A DNA stretch of 19,189 bases from Phialocephala subalpina. Taxonomy: Eukaryota; Ascomycota; Leotiomycetes; Helotiales; Mollisiaceae. Under the pieces are notes generated by a model. The model was not told the origin of the DNA and made no database searches. It saw nothing but the letters and a program-made list of their open reading frames with translations. The first letter of the stretch is position 1. Every line of letters starts with the position of its first letter. Location: NCBI GenBank assembly GCA_900073065.1, contig FJOG01000007.1, positions 183,437-202,625 on the forward strand, in the 5' to 3' direction. A program made the position numbers and the translations under genes. Positions 9,152 through 17,468 of this stretch are shown in pieces.

Positions 9152-9226
9152 ATGGCTCCCTGCGAAACGTGCCACGGCGAGGGTATCAAAGGAGGCGAAT
9201 GCCCTACGTGCGGCGCGAAGGGCTGA
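9152..9226 (+). CDS. 24-residue microprotein with two CxxC motifs
   Basis: ATG in a strong context (CAAAAATATGG), TGA at 9224-9226. The peptide reads MAPCETCHGEG, then IKGGECPTCGAKG: C4-x2-C7-H-G-E-G and C17-x2-C20-G-x-K-G. Paired CxxCxGxG units are the hallmark of DnaJ-type zinc-binding hairpins, and one such pair could bind one zinc ion. A TATA box lies 159 nt upstream with a typical leader. There is no intron donor before the stop, so it is not simply a first exon. It could be a genuine stand-alone zinc microprotein or a truncated relic of a longer gene. Confidence 0.5.
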   Translation: MAPCETCHGEGIKGGECPTCGAKG

Positions 9227-9267
9227 GCATCAAAGGATTGAGCATCAAAGGGGTTAAGCATCACCTG
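9223..9267 (+). repeat. 15-bp triplication at the microprotein stop
   Basis: Three adjacent 15-bp units at 9223-9237, 9238-9252 and 9253-9267 share the core GAGCATCAAAGG (third copy AAGCATCACCTG). The first overlaps the stop codon of the microprotein. The stop recurs in the same frame in the second unit. Confidence 0.7.
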
Positions 9268-9917
9268 AGAGGTAAACAAATCTGGTCTTTGAATACTGGC
9301 CATCTATCATTTATCAGGAGTGCTTAGTTAACTATTTTCAGGTGAAGAAAAGGATTAAGCTGGAGATTCCAAGGCCATCAAACCTGCCGCTTTTTTTTCT
9401 CTCTTTTGCAGTGGCAGAAGCTACTACCTCGGAAAGCCTAGGAAGGTGCCTGTGACAAACGTTTGGGCCTGTACCTCCCCGCGCTGAGCCGATAGAAGCC
9501 GACACTCGCTCGATGATAAAATGTCTCATACTCCTATCTGCGGCCCCGTTGTTCACATGCAGGACGGAATTGCGGTTTGCGGGACTTTGCAAGTGGTGGG
9601 GCACGATGCCATGTGATTCGCTCAGCAAGCCGATAGACCTGGTGCATTTGAAGGAGGCGCTTGATGGAAGAAGGGAACGGAGAAGGGTTGATGGCTCAGG
9701 TTGTCTCTACAACGGCGTACTTAGGCAGTTCTTACCCAATGTCAAGTCACTTTTCGTCTGATGTTAGAGAACATGCCACGTGAATGTTGAGACAGCAAGA
9801 TGCGATGAGGATGGCGCTAGCGAACACATGTATGAGACTGCAATTTAGATACATGATAAATATCTTGCCTACTGGCTATTGCTTCATAAATCCACCCAAG
9901 CCCAACAGAATCCATCA
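9268..9917. other. gap with a degenerate finger-gene duplicate
   Basis: No intact gene is visible. A minus-strand frame at 9628-9338 begins in a region homologous to 10488-10540 but has lost the finger cysteines and changes frame, so it looks like a decayed duplicate. The rest holds nothing I can name. Confidence 0.4.
9589..9640. repeat. diverged duplicate A of a 52-bp segment
   Basis: Plus-strand AAGTGGTGGGGC, GCCATGTGATT, TCAGCAA and CCGATAG occur in the same order here and at 10488-10538. The copies share most positions, with small indels. On the minus strand the segment encodes the start of a finger-like frame in copy B, which is disrupted in this copy. Confidence 0.65.
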
Positions 9918-10512
9918 TCAAAGCGTGGCAACAAATTCCTCCGTTGTCATCTTCTGGTTGTCCACGTCGGCCATATCCGCCTTCGTCCTCTCCAAGTCTT
10001 GCTCGTACTGCTCCTTTTGAGCCATCTTCTGCTCAGTAAATTTGTCCATCTCTTCTGTTTCGAAGAATGGCTCTTCGAGTTGATCCCACTTCTCGTTACC
10101 TATGTGATGTCGCAGCTGCGAAGCCTATTTGCGCAAAAGCCGAAGGTGAACCTGAATCTTCAAAAGTTCAGAGGCACTCTCTATGCCTTTGATAGAATAT
10201 GGAAGCGTGTGAAATGAGGTAGGGTAACGGAGCGCGGCGCAAAGAAGAAACGAATCTGATAAAATATGTCGCTGAGGGGAATGCGGAAAATAGGGTGAAA
10301 CGGCCTGCCCCCTCAGCGTAGGGTGGGATGAAGTCTATTGGCGTAGCTGGGCGGAGCTGGTCGGGCAGAACAAGTGGGTCATCGTTGTCGCTCAGAAACG
10401 ACCTTGGATGGTGTCTGAATTGTTGCTTGTGGTTCGAGAGGTTGATGAGGCTATTCGTTTGCAAGAAGAAATTGTCGCATGCGAGACAAAAGTGGTGGGG
10501 CTCGAGTGCCAT
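9918..10512 (-). pseudogene. unresolved or decayed minus-strand gene, finger-like start, clear last exon
   Basis: The best part is a 69-codon exon at 10124-9918, entered by an AAATAG acceptor and ending in TGA. It encodes a highly charged helical tail (EEPFFETEEMDKFTEQ, then AQKEQYEQDLERTKADMADV) with strongly protein-like composition. Upstream, an ATG at 10512 opens a frame with PHHFCLACDNFF and two downstream histidine positions, resembling a C2H2 or U1-type finger whose Cys-to-His spacing is longer than usual (15 residues). That frame stops at 10168-10170. I could not join the two parts convincingly: several weak donors exist (for example GTTTCA near 10305). It may be a multi-exon gene I mis-splice, or a relic. 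Its duplicated 5' end at 9589-9640 favours decay. Confidence 0.45.
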
Positions 10513-10540
10513 GTGATTTGTTCAGCAAATCCGATAGTGA
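10488..10540. repeat. duplicate B of the 52-bp segment, 900 bp from A
   Basis: Partner of 9589-9640. This copy keeps the ATG (10512-10510, minus) and the Cys-x2-Cys of the following frame, so it is the better preserved member. Confidence 0.65.
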
Positions 10541-10954
10541 CCGAAAGACCCCAGTGCAGTTAGGCTGCAATGCTTGAAAGAATGCCTTCAGGCTGAGGAA
10601 AGCACCAACCTTCGATCGCAAAAGTTCCAGAAATTTAACTCTTTGGGGTTCTTGCATATCTTGTGCCAAATCAAATCCTCTGAGCACCATCAAACAAATT
10701 AAGGGTGTCCGGAATTTGCACAACATACTATGCGCCTACTGCGATGGTCGCGAAGTTTTCGAGCTGGACGAGAGTGAAGAATCGGGAATGAAATAGAGAC
10801 ATACACCTGAAATAGTACTAGTGCCTATGCGGCCCAAAAAAGGGCGTCCTGCGCCTGGACCGTTGCCTAGACAATATTGAGTGGTGGCCCAGCCCAATTG
10901 ATGACGGACTACCAATCCATACTTTCAATTCGACAACAAACTCACATCCACGAA
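10541..10954. other. upstream region of the nuclease-kinase gene
   Basis: No separate gene is supported. A minus-strand frame here (10726-10451) has no motif. The large plus-strand frame extends upstream to 10877 and contains an ATG at 10901 in a poor context (T at -3). The next ATG at 10955 (G at -3, then TCGTCACG) looks better and is used as the start. Confidence 0.5.
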
Positions 10955-13336
10955 ATGTCGTCACGACGGGACTCAGATTTTGCGCGTCTAGAGCAGTTGC
11001 TTCAGGAAGAGCGGCGAAATCGACAAGAAGCAGACGAGCGAGCAGAACAGGAGCGACGACGTGCGGAGGACGAGCGGCGAAATCGACAGGAAGCCGACGA
11101 GCGAGCAGAACAGGAGCGAAGGCACGCAGAACAGGAACGAAGACGCGCGGAGGACGAGCAGCGAGGTCGACAAGAAGCTGAGTCTCGCGCTCAGATCGAG
11201 GGAAAGAAGACAAGACCCACCACATTCGAAGAATACATACGTGCCTGCCACACACTCCTCTCGAAACCACTTCGTATCCAGACAGACAAGAGCCTCAGCA
11301 CACAGGGCTCCATCACCAGCCCCAAGAACAAACCCTGCCCGACCTTGTTGAAACCTTGGACGGACTTTCCGGTACTGCAACAGCAGCTCTTCGAACGAAT
11401 TTACGAATACATCCCACGAGACGCAGAACTTTTCAGCTCCACCCAATACCTCACAGAGCTAGGGCAAGACCTTTGCGACCGGCCACTGGCCAGCGAGAAG
11501 GATTTGGAGGCATATCAGCGCTTAGCCGTTGAGCGGCCGACGACACACATCATCTCCCACCTTCAACAGATAGAAGAGGCTCGCCGTGAGTTCAACTTAG
11601 ACGGTGGCATCATTTTCGAGAACCATGCCAACACCCTCAGTGATAGCAACGAAGAAGTTCAACAAAGTCTGCAGGATCTCCGCATCTCAAGCAAAGAACA
11701 AGCTTCGAGCTCGAATCCAAAACCGCGAAACGCAGATCAGATTTGTGTATACAAAGAGGCAGATGGTACACGGAGCCTGTGTATGGTCGTGGAATACAAA
11801 CCGTCTCACAAGTTATCGGCCTTTAATCTACGAGCTGGACTTTTGCGAGCTGACAAAGGGTCTATGGATATTCTGGAGGATGTCATCAATCGGATCACAA
11901 TACCAACAGATCCGGAGGAGAAGTTTGTGTACCACTCTGAGTGGCTGACGATAGCTGCTATAACCCAAACATATGGATATATGATTGAGAACGGCCTCGA
12001 GTATAGCAAATTGGCTACAGGAGAAGCCGACGTTTTCCTTCAGGTCAAGGAGGATAAGCCACATACGCTTTATTACCACCTCGCAGAACCCAACATCGAG
12101 GCCGAAGCGCAAAGCGAAGTCGACATCTTACTTTGTCGCACCGCAGTAGGCCAGTCCTTAACGTTCTGCTTAATGGCACTGGATTCGAGGCCTCGCAGCC
12201 AAAAATGGCGAAATCACGCGCTGGAGATTGCCTGTAGGGCTGTGATCGATCACGAAGCAATCTTACGACAGATACCTGCTGAAGAGAAGACCTTGACTCC
12301 TCCGTCTTCGGTATTTCATGCGCGAATCCATCCTTTCAAGCGGTCGCCCGTCATGTTGAGACCCAGGAAGTTACGGAAGGCAAGGAATAGCTGTGGCTCT
12401 GCAGATATAATTGTGCACGAAGATCCACAGAGTCCATCTGGCTCATCGGATGAGACCTCAGACGTCGAAACGCCAAGCAAGCCCAGGGCTCGTACACGCC
12501 AGTCTGGTACCGGACAGATACGTTCCGTTAAATCATCACAAGCGGCTGAAGAGAGCGATGTCCGCCACCGACAATACTGCACACAAGCCTGCTTGTTAGG
12601 GCTTGTACGAAAACGTCCCTTGGACGATGCTTGTCCAAATGTCAACGCTCATCGTACTCATGGGGCCGGCAACCACCATGCTTTGGGGCGGAAATCCCTA
12701 GCGAAACTTACGTTACATCAGCTCGCCGAAAACCCCGATAATGGATGTGAGCCACTTGGAAAGCAAGGTGCCCGTGGTGCTCTGTTCAAATTGACTTTGG
12801 AATCGTATGGATATACTTTCGTTGCAAAAGGGACTGTGACGGCATTCAAAGCAAAGTTGAAGCACGAAGGCTTGGTCTATCGACACTTGGACGAAGTCCA
12901 AGGAGAGCTTATACCAATCTACCTCGGGAACATCTCTCTCGTCCGTCCTTATTTCCTTGACTTTGGAGTCAGAATAGTTCACATGCTGCTATTGTCATGG
13001 GCAGGCGAGCAGGCACGGAACGATTTGATGTTAGCCATGGGACGGGATTTGGTTGTGGAAACAAGCAGGGCAGTTACCAAGATGCTGGATTGTGGAGTGG
13101 AGCATCGTGATGTACGGCCACCGAACGTGCTATGGAATCCCGAGATCAGAAATGTGGTGCTGGTGGATTTTGAGCGTTCAGAAATTTTGAAGCAGGTGCC
13201 AGTTCTTCAAGAGACATCGCCTAACCGGAAGCGGAAGCGCAGTTACCTCGACCCTGAAGCGTCCTGTCGAAGTCTTTCTGACAGACTTTTCATTAATCCC
13301 ATCAAGTGCTTCGACTGGAGCGATCCATTTGTTTAG
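10955..13336 (+). CDS. coiled-coil + PD-(D/E)xK nuclease-like + protein-kinase-like fusion, 793 aa
   Basis: Single exon, intact. Residues 10-80 are an Arg/Glu/Gln coiled coil with internal repeats (RRNRQEADERAEQERR occurs twice). Residues about 110-480 hold a nuclease-like core: D261 in NADQICVYK, then E280-Y-K282 in VVEYKPSHK, then QTYGYMIENG and TGEADVFL, the usual order D..(D/E)xK..Q-helix of PD-(D/E)xK enzymes. A Ser/Pro-rich basic linker (about 480-535) follows. The C-terminal part has a Cys/His block (C542, C546, C560, H566), then a kinase fold: K625 in FVAKG, E638, catalytic H717-R718-D719 with N724 (HRDVRPPNVLW), and D738-F-E in place of DFG. All core catalytic residues are present. 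REase-type nuclease plus kinase pairings are known in Crinkler-like eukaryotic effectors and related fungal proteins. I infer a nucleic-acid-targeting or conflict role; the substrate is unknown. Confidence 0.85.
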   Translation: MSSRRDSDFARLEQLLQEERRNRQEADERAEQERRRAEDERRNRQEADERAEQERRHAEQERRRAEDEQRGRQEAESRAQIEGKKTRPTTFEEYIRACHTLLSKPLRIQTDKSLSTQGSITSPKNKPCPTLLKPWTDFPVLQQQLFERIYEYIPRDAELFSSTQYLTELGQDLCDRPLASEKDLEAYQRLAVERPTTHIISHLQQIEEARREFNLDGGIIFENHANTLSDSNEEVQQSLQDLRISSKEQASSSNPKPRNADQICVYKEADGTRSLCMVVEYKPSHKLSAFNLRAGLLRADKGSMDILEDVINRITIPTDPEEKFVYHSEWLTIAAITQTYGYMIENGLEYSKLATGEADVFLQVKEDKPHTLYYHLAEPNIEAEAQSEVDILLCRTAVGQSLTFCLMALDSRPRSQKWRNHALEIACRAVIDHEAILRQIPAEEKTLTPPSSVFHARIHPFKRSPVMLRPRKLRKARNSCGSADIIVHEDPQSPSGSSDETSDVETPSKPRARTRQSGTGQIRSVKSSQAAEESDVRHRQYCTQACLLGLVRKRPLDDACPNVNAHRTHGAGNHHALGRKSLAKLTLHQLAENPDNGCEPLGKQGARGALFKLTLESYGYTFVAKGTVTAFKAKLKHEGLVYRHLDEVQGELIPIYLGNISLVRPYFLDFGVRIVHMLLLSWAGEQARNDLMLAMGRDLVVETSRAVTKMLDCGVEHRDVRPPNVLWNPEIRNVVLVDFERSEILKQVPVLQETSPNRKRKRSYLDPEASCRSLSDRLFINPIKCFDWSDPFV

Positions 13337-14065
13337 GTAGTCTACAGAAATCCAACTCATTAAATGGCCCCACGATAATGATCACTTTTCTACGGTCATG
13401 TCTTCCTGAAATAATGTGATGTATCATCTTTCATGGCCTTGCTATTATTGCCCAGTCAGCATCCGTCACTTAACCTCCCACACAGCAAGCCTTTTTGGAA
13501 GGTCTACAACATAGTAAAGAGGAGGTCCAGTCGATTCCTTGGACTACTAGACGAGTCTGTTCACACCATCGAAACCCTGCTCCTCCTGCGGCCTTTTCCA
13601 GATACAGTTAATATATATAATGTGAGTCATCGACGCTTCCTTGCCGAGTGGTCATGATGATTGACAGGGGGCTGCACTCCCAAGGGCCACGCCATTCGTC
13701 TGCATTTCTCTCGAGTCTAATCAACCTAATAGTAGCTCACTCATCCCCGACGCCTTCTCGCCCACGGAATGGGCGAGCTAGTGAACGGCTCGTGCCGCGA
13801 TTCGTTGAGGAACGCTGTAAAGTCGAGACCAGCCCAGGCAGCAGAATTGCATTTTGATAAGAAAGGACGCGCCAGAGAACGAATCAAGAGCTGACTCGCA
13901 GTTTCATGAATGAGGTGAGGGCTCACATTAAAATGGTGGGGTCCACCCCAAAGGTTCGAAAGTCAGTATCCCAAACTACAAGTTCCTTGAAGTCTGTTCA
14001 GGCCCCCCTCACCACCACTCTTACTCTACCACCCGTGAAGAACTTATCCAATACACTTCAATATC
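13337..14065. other. intergenic, no gene supported
   Basis: Short frames on both strands lack motifs. The last part (about 14005-14040) is pyrimidine- and ACC-rich and may be the 5' leader of the small ORF at 14066. A tRNA T-loop-like GGTTCGAAA at 13953 has no cloverleaf around it. Confidence 0.5.
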
Positions 14066-14263
14066 ATGGGTCAGTCTTTAGCACTCGGACCTGTTACTCA
14101 GGAGACGTGTTCTAATGCTTCCAATCCAGGCCACATTACCTCTACTCAACAACTGGTCAACGCTTGCATTTTCAAGACTGAATCTACTGGACGTAGAGTC
14201 AAGGTATCCGATTGCGAGTCTTCAACATGTCCTAACTCGGGCTCATATGTCCCTCCCAAGTGA
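14066..14263 (+). CDS. small four-cysteine protein, 65 aa, unknown
   Basis: The ATG has A at -3 and G at +4 and is preceded by a C/T-rich leader-like stretch. The product has Cys at 15, 34, 50 and 55 and ends GSYVPPK. No signal peptide or membrane segment is visible, so it is not an obvious secreted protein. A possible intron (14260-14306, GTGAGA..ATACAG, 47 nt) would skip the stop codon and extend it to 93 residues ending at 14394. I cannot choose between the two forms. I recognise no family. Confidence 0.4.
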   Translation: MGQSLALGPVTQETCSNASNPGHITSTQQLVNACIFKTESTGRRVKVSDCESSTCPNSGSYVPPK

Positions 14264-14511
14264 GATTAGAATGACTAGTACGTCTTTCCTTGTCTTTAAT
14301 ATACAGTGCCGAACTAAGCCTACTGCTAGCTGTGGAAGCCATGCCTCTCGTCTCTGGAGGGTGGGACGGTAGCAGGTGGTCAGGGACAAAGTGAGAGCAA
14401 AAGACGCTAGACTAGATTTGAATACCAAACAATCAATATGAATCGACGGTCAGAATGAAAACTTCTAATGAAAACCAACTGCGTGAGATCTTAGTCTTTC
14501 TCTCCTTCCTA

Positions 14512-15339
14512 TCAATCCTTGAACTTGAAATGCTTGGTGCCACTATCCCTCAACCACTCTCGAATCTCGTCTAGTGCATCTATATCATTACTTGGCAAGG
14601 AATGTTGAACGCTCTCATTATACCATTCGAATGTCCGCCCAACCCCTTCCAAACTCTCTCCGACAGGCCAACAAGAATCAAAATCTATTATAACTGGCGT
14701 ATCCTCATCTGTATCCTCTTTGAACATGATGTTGGAAGGATTGATATCGTTATGGACGAGGCCTAGGGAGTGCAAATGTCGAATACCCCTTTCAACCCCA
14801 TACAAGAAATCATCGGGGTTCTTCAAAGCTCGACCGTCATATATGAAAGCACGTTTCATTCGACTCTTGGGGTTGACTCTGTGCATCAGGGTGTCGCTGT
14901 ATTTGGTGAAGCAGATTCCGGTAATCCGCCCATTGCGGACCTGACAACCGAGATATTGAGCAATGTTTGGATGTGGATGTAGTTTGAGAATTTCACAAAC
15001 TTCGGCCTCTTTGAGAACTCGCTCACTTATCCGCGATGCGTTGGGGGTATCGTGGATCCGGTCGTAAGAGATAAGATGCGGACGCTTAATATAGCAGTTG
15101 GGCGGCAACGGATCCGGAGCTCGTGTGTAATTCGACGGGAAAAGCGGGCAATAGGTGGTAGTAGGTATCAAGACCACGTTTGAAAGCTCTTCGACTTTGA
15201 CTTCGGCGGCGAATCGGCATCGTGATTTCGTGATCGCATGGTAAACGTTATCGCCAACGCGGTAAACTATTAGGGTGTGGGCGTATTTGAAATCCCCATG
15301 TATCTCTTCAAAGCTCTCCCCTGTCTCAAGCACCTCCAT
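14512..15339 (-). CDS. compact fungal protein-kinase-like protein, HND motif, 275 aa
   Basis: Start taken at the first ATG of the frame (15339). The N-terminal 75 residues form a variable domain (GDFKYAHTLIVYRVGD, then KSRCRFAAEVKVEELSNV). The kinase-like part follows: K85 in CYIKRP as candidate beta-3 lysine, LKEAEVCEIL (105-118) as helix C with E111 or E113, HPHPNIAQYLGC, then catalytic H196-N197-D198 with N203 (HNDINPSNIMF), and D219-F-D in the DFG position. The motif is HND, not HRD, and DFD, not DFG, but the catalytic Asp, Asn and metal Asp remain. The C-terminal lobe is short, ending soon after a GRTFEWY segment in place of a long activation loop. It is probably a Ser/Thr kinase or kinase-like phosphotransferase of a fungus-specific family; its substrate is unknown. 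It is convergent with the nuclease-kinase gene. Confidence 0.8.
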   Translation of the reverse strand: MEVLETGESFEEIHGDFKYAHTLIVYRVGDNVYHAITKSRCRFAAEVKVEELSNVVLIPTTTYCPLFPSNYTRAPDPLPPNCYIKRPHLISYDRIHDTPNASRISERVLKEAEVCEILKLHPHPNIAQYLGCQVRNGRITGICFTKYSDTLMHRVNPKSRMKRAFIYDGRALKNPDDFLYGVERGIRHLHSLGLVHNDINPSNIMFKEDTDEDTPVIIDFDSCWPVGESLEGVGRTFEWYNESVQHSLPSNDIDALDEIREWLRDSGTKHFKFKD

Positions 15340-15755
15340 CTCGAGCAAGATCGTGTTGCCTACTTTGCTTGATAGTTAGCAAACGCTCTCCGTTTAGCTT
15401 GCTCGTAGAGTCTGATAGAAAATTTACCGGTGTAATCACCTCAATGTAAGAGTGACTGCATATTAGAATAGCCCGGTTTTCAAGTAAAGACGTTGTGGTT
15501 GATTGAGAAAACATGTAGTATAAAACCTAAAAGAATTGAGAATTTGGGAGCGAGGTGAAAGGCTGACTAAGCTAGCAGTTGATAATCCGTGCGGCCGCGT
15601 CAAGGGAGAAGTCACTTTCGACGTGCAACAAAATACTACTTCACTTTTCCGTTTGGCATGCATGTGATACTCGTCATCTGATTGTGGGCCTAAGGTCTCA
15701 ATCGCAGATATTTTTGACCGCGTGTTATCCATTTTTCAAGATTAGCACGTGATCG
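15340..15755. other. upstream region of the compact kinase gene
   Basis: A minus-strand ATG at 15514 opens a frame that meets a good donor (GTAAAT at about 15429) and a CTAAC branch site (about 15380). The available acceptors do not restore the kinase frame, so I leave it out of the model. It may be a non-coding 5' UTR exon. Nothing else was recognised. Confidence 0.4.
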
Positions 15756-16200
15756 TCAAATATACGAAGAATTAGTCCCACTACAAGAGAGCCTCCCTCC
15801 AGCCCGTCTTCTACTCCTTAGTTCACCCAGAAAACGCGTACCGGGATGTGAGTCGGAGATAAGCTTTCCTTGTGGGGGGCTTGGGTAGACGGCAAGAAGC
15901 TCCTCCCCTCGCTCGATGATTTGATAAAGAGGCACTCCCAATTCATTATTGTGCACTGCCCCATCTTCGGTTTCGTATCGAGTGGAAAGCATCATCATCT
16001 GGAGCTCAATGGATTGAACCCGAGGATGCTGAAGCCATTTCGACAGTCTCGCCTCGTCAAGATTCTCAGGGCCAGTCCAGTGTATAAAAAGAGTAGGGTA
16101 TTTCTGCACAATTTGTCTTGCGGGGAAGATCCTCCTTCTTGCGGCCCTATTTGAAATCAGTACACTAGTGAAAGGCTGACAATTTGAGGCACTTAGTCCG
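15756..16200 (-). CDS. orphan exon-like ORF, unknown
   Basis: A minus-strand frame is open from an in-frame TAA near 16240 down to TAG at 15756. It has no ATG before well-formed protein sequence begins (QIVQKYPTLFIHWTGPENL, then ARLSKWLQHPRVQSIELQ). An AAATAG acceptor near 16150 could begin a last exon. Composition is balanced and protein-like to about 15840, after which it turns Arg/Ser-rich, so the true end may be earlier. No donor or first exon was found. It is either the 3' end of a gene whose start I cannot find or a fragment. I recognise no family. Confidence 0.35.
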
Positions 16201-16227
16201 ATATATTCTTTGAGGTGATTTCCATAT

Positions 16228-16246
16228 TCGCACGATTATCGTGCGA
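16228..16246. repeat. 19-bp perfect palindrome
   Basis: Nine-base arms TCGCACGAT and ATCGTGCGA flank a single T at 16237, in AT-rich intergenic sequence. Such a short dyad suits a dimeric transcription-factor site. No T run follows, and terminator hairpins are not used in this way by fungal mRNA genes. Confidence 0.6.
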
Positions 16247-16778
16247 TTATTTGATCAAATGATCGAGATGGATAGGTAAGAAAAGTGGCAGACTAGAAAA
16301 GATAAATGGCAAAGAGGGGAGAACTTCAAAACGTATTTCCCTGACCTGTTCCAGCGCCTTGGTCGTCAATATTCGTTCGCGACGTGACTGACGTCGGGCC
16401 CGAATCCTCCATTATCCTTTCCATCCTCCCTCTCCCAGACTGTTGAATCGAATTCTGAATTAACTGCTGGATCGAATAACTCCGCGTTCTTCCGTGAAGT
16501 CCCCCTCGAAGCTTTTTTGATCAATTCCCTTGAATTCCGAATCTCGTGGCCGGTGGTTCACCGGTGGGCGTAACGGTAATTGCTCACGTGATAGACCGCT
16601 GAGTTCTGGAGCCACTCGGAACTTGCCGAACAGCATCAGGAGATGATATGGGAAAATCCCTTCTCCATGACAGCAATGGAGAAGTATACAAGTCACTACC
16701 TCCTCAACATTGCGTAGTGAAAAGCAGATCCTAGATCTCGCAACTAGTCTTCGTATGTTTGGGTGAAACGATCAAGCA
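16247..16778. other. intergenic, no gene supported
   Basis: A minus-strand frame at 16696-16460 has no motif. The stretch presumably holds the former promoter of the 2EXR-type gene. No convincing TATA or CCAAT element stands out. Confidence 0.5.
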
Positions 16779-17468
16779 ATGCTCGAAGCTCACCTCAAAA
16801 CTCCTTACAGCCGTGGCGAAATCGATCGTCACAATCCGAAATTTGAGCTATTCCCTAGACTACCCAAGGAGCTTCGCCTACGCATATGGAAGCTTGCAGC
16901 GTCATCGACTGCTTGCCAAGTCGTTGATATTCCGCTCATCTCAACGTTCCCCTTCCCGCCTCTACTTCACACGAGTAAGGAAGCTCGATCAGAGTCTGAA
17001 AGATTATACACAGAATTAAGGATCAGGAAATCTTCAGTTTTCGTTAGGCTTGACGCCATCTGGCTTTCGAATCAGCTCGATCCGATCCCTATGGGGCCCG
17101 TTATGGATGTCATCGTAAACAGCACACCTCGGATTAAGAAGTTGGCAATTAGGCTAGATACCTGGTTCACTTTTTGCTTGAACGAAAGACATTGGATGAG
17201 CTGGAGTGGCGGCTAGTGGGATATACTCTAAAATATTCGGGAGCTTGCTATTGTTATCGGATATACGCGCCTGGGGATATATCAGTATGGTGTTTATCTC
17301 AACGGGGAGGGCAAAAGCCTCACCTTGCCTCGGGTTAAGCCGCGCGATGTCTTGGCGTATTTCTACCATCAAAAGTCATACTCAGAATTGGGGGCGCTTG
17401 GTATAACTAATAGCGAAAATTGGGAGGACTTAGAAACGATGGCCTCTGACTTCTTATTAAGGGCATAG
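16779..17468 (+). pseudogene. 2EXR-type protein gene with two internal stop codons
   Basis: The ATG at 16779 opens a 230-codon frame. Residues 22-70 match the signature of the fungal 2EXR family: FELFPRLPKELRLRIWKLA, then PPLLHTSKEARSESERLY. The frame is broken by TAG (17214-17216) and TAA (17229-17231), five codons apart, but protein-like sequence continues in the same frame (NIRELAIVIGYTRLG, then PRVKPRDVLAYFYHQKSY) to TAG at 17466-17468. I found no intron that removes both stops. Both could derive from CAG and CAA by C-to-T change. The 2EXR domain has no firmly assigned biochemistry. It could be a recent pseudogene; editing of the UAG alone would not suffice. Confidence 0.75.

Noticed and set aside
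9784..10217. Plus-strand hydrophobic frames near 9784-10217
   Set aside because: They are antisense to the charged minus-strand exon at 9918-10124, whose reverse complement gives Leu/Phe/Ser-rich sequence.
10818..11446. Minus-strand frames of 150-152 codons opposite the coiled coil
   Set aside because: They are antisense to the repetitive Arg/Glu coding region of the nuclease-kinase gene, which creates long Leu/Phe/Ser antisense frames.
13433..13657. Plus-strand 74-codon ORF with a Leu-rich start
   Set aside because: I considered a fragment of a NACHT-type protein, but no Walker or repeat motif is present and the resemblance is too loose.
13925..14000. Possible tRNA around GGTTCGAAA
   Set aside because: No acceptor stem, D-arm or anticodon arm can be folded around the T-loop-like string.
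15429..15514. First exon for the compact kinase gene starting at ATG 15514
   Set aside because: Donor and branch site look good, but none of the acceptors restores the kinase frame, so it was not added to the CDS.
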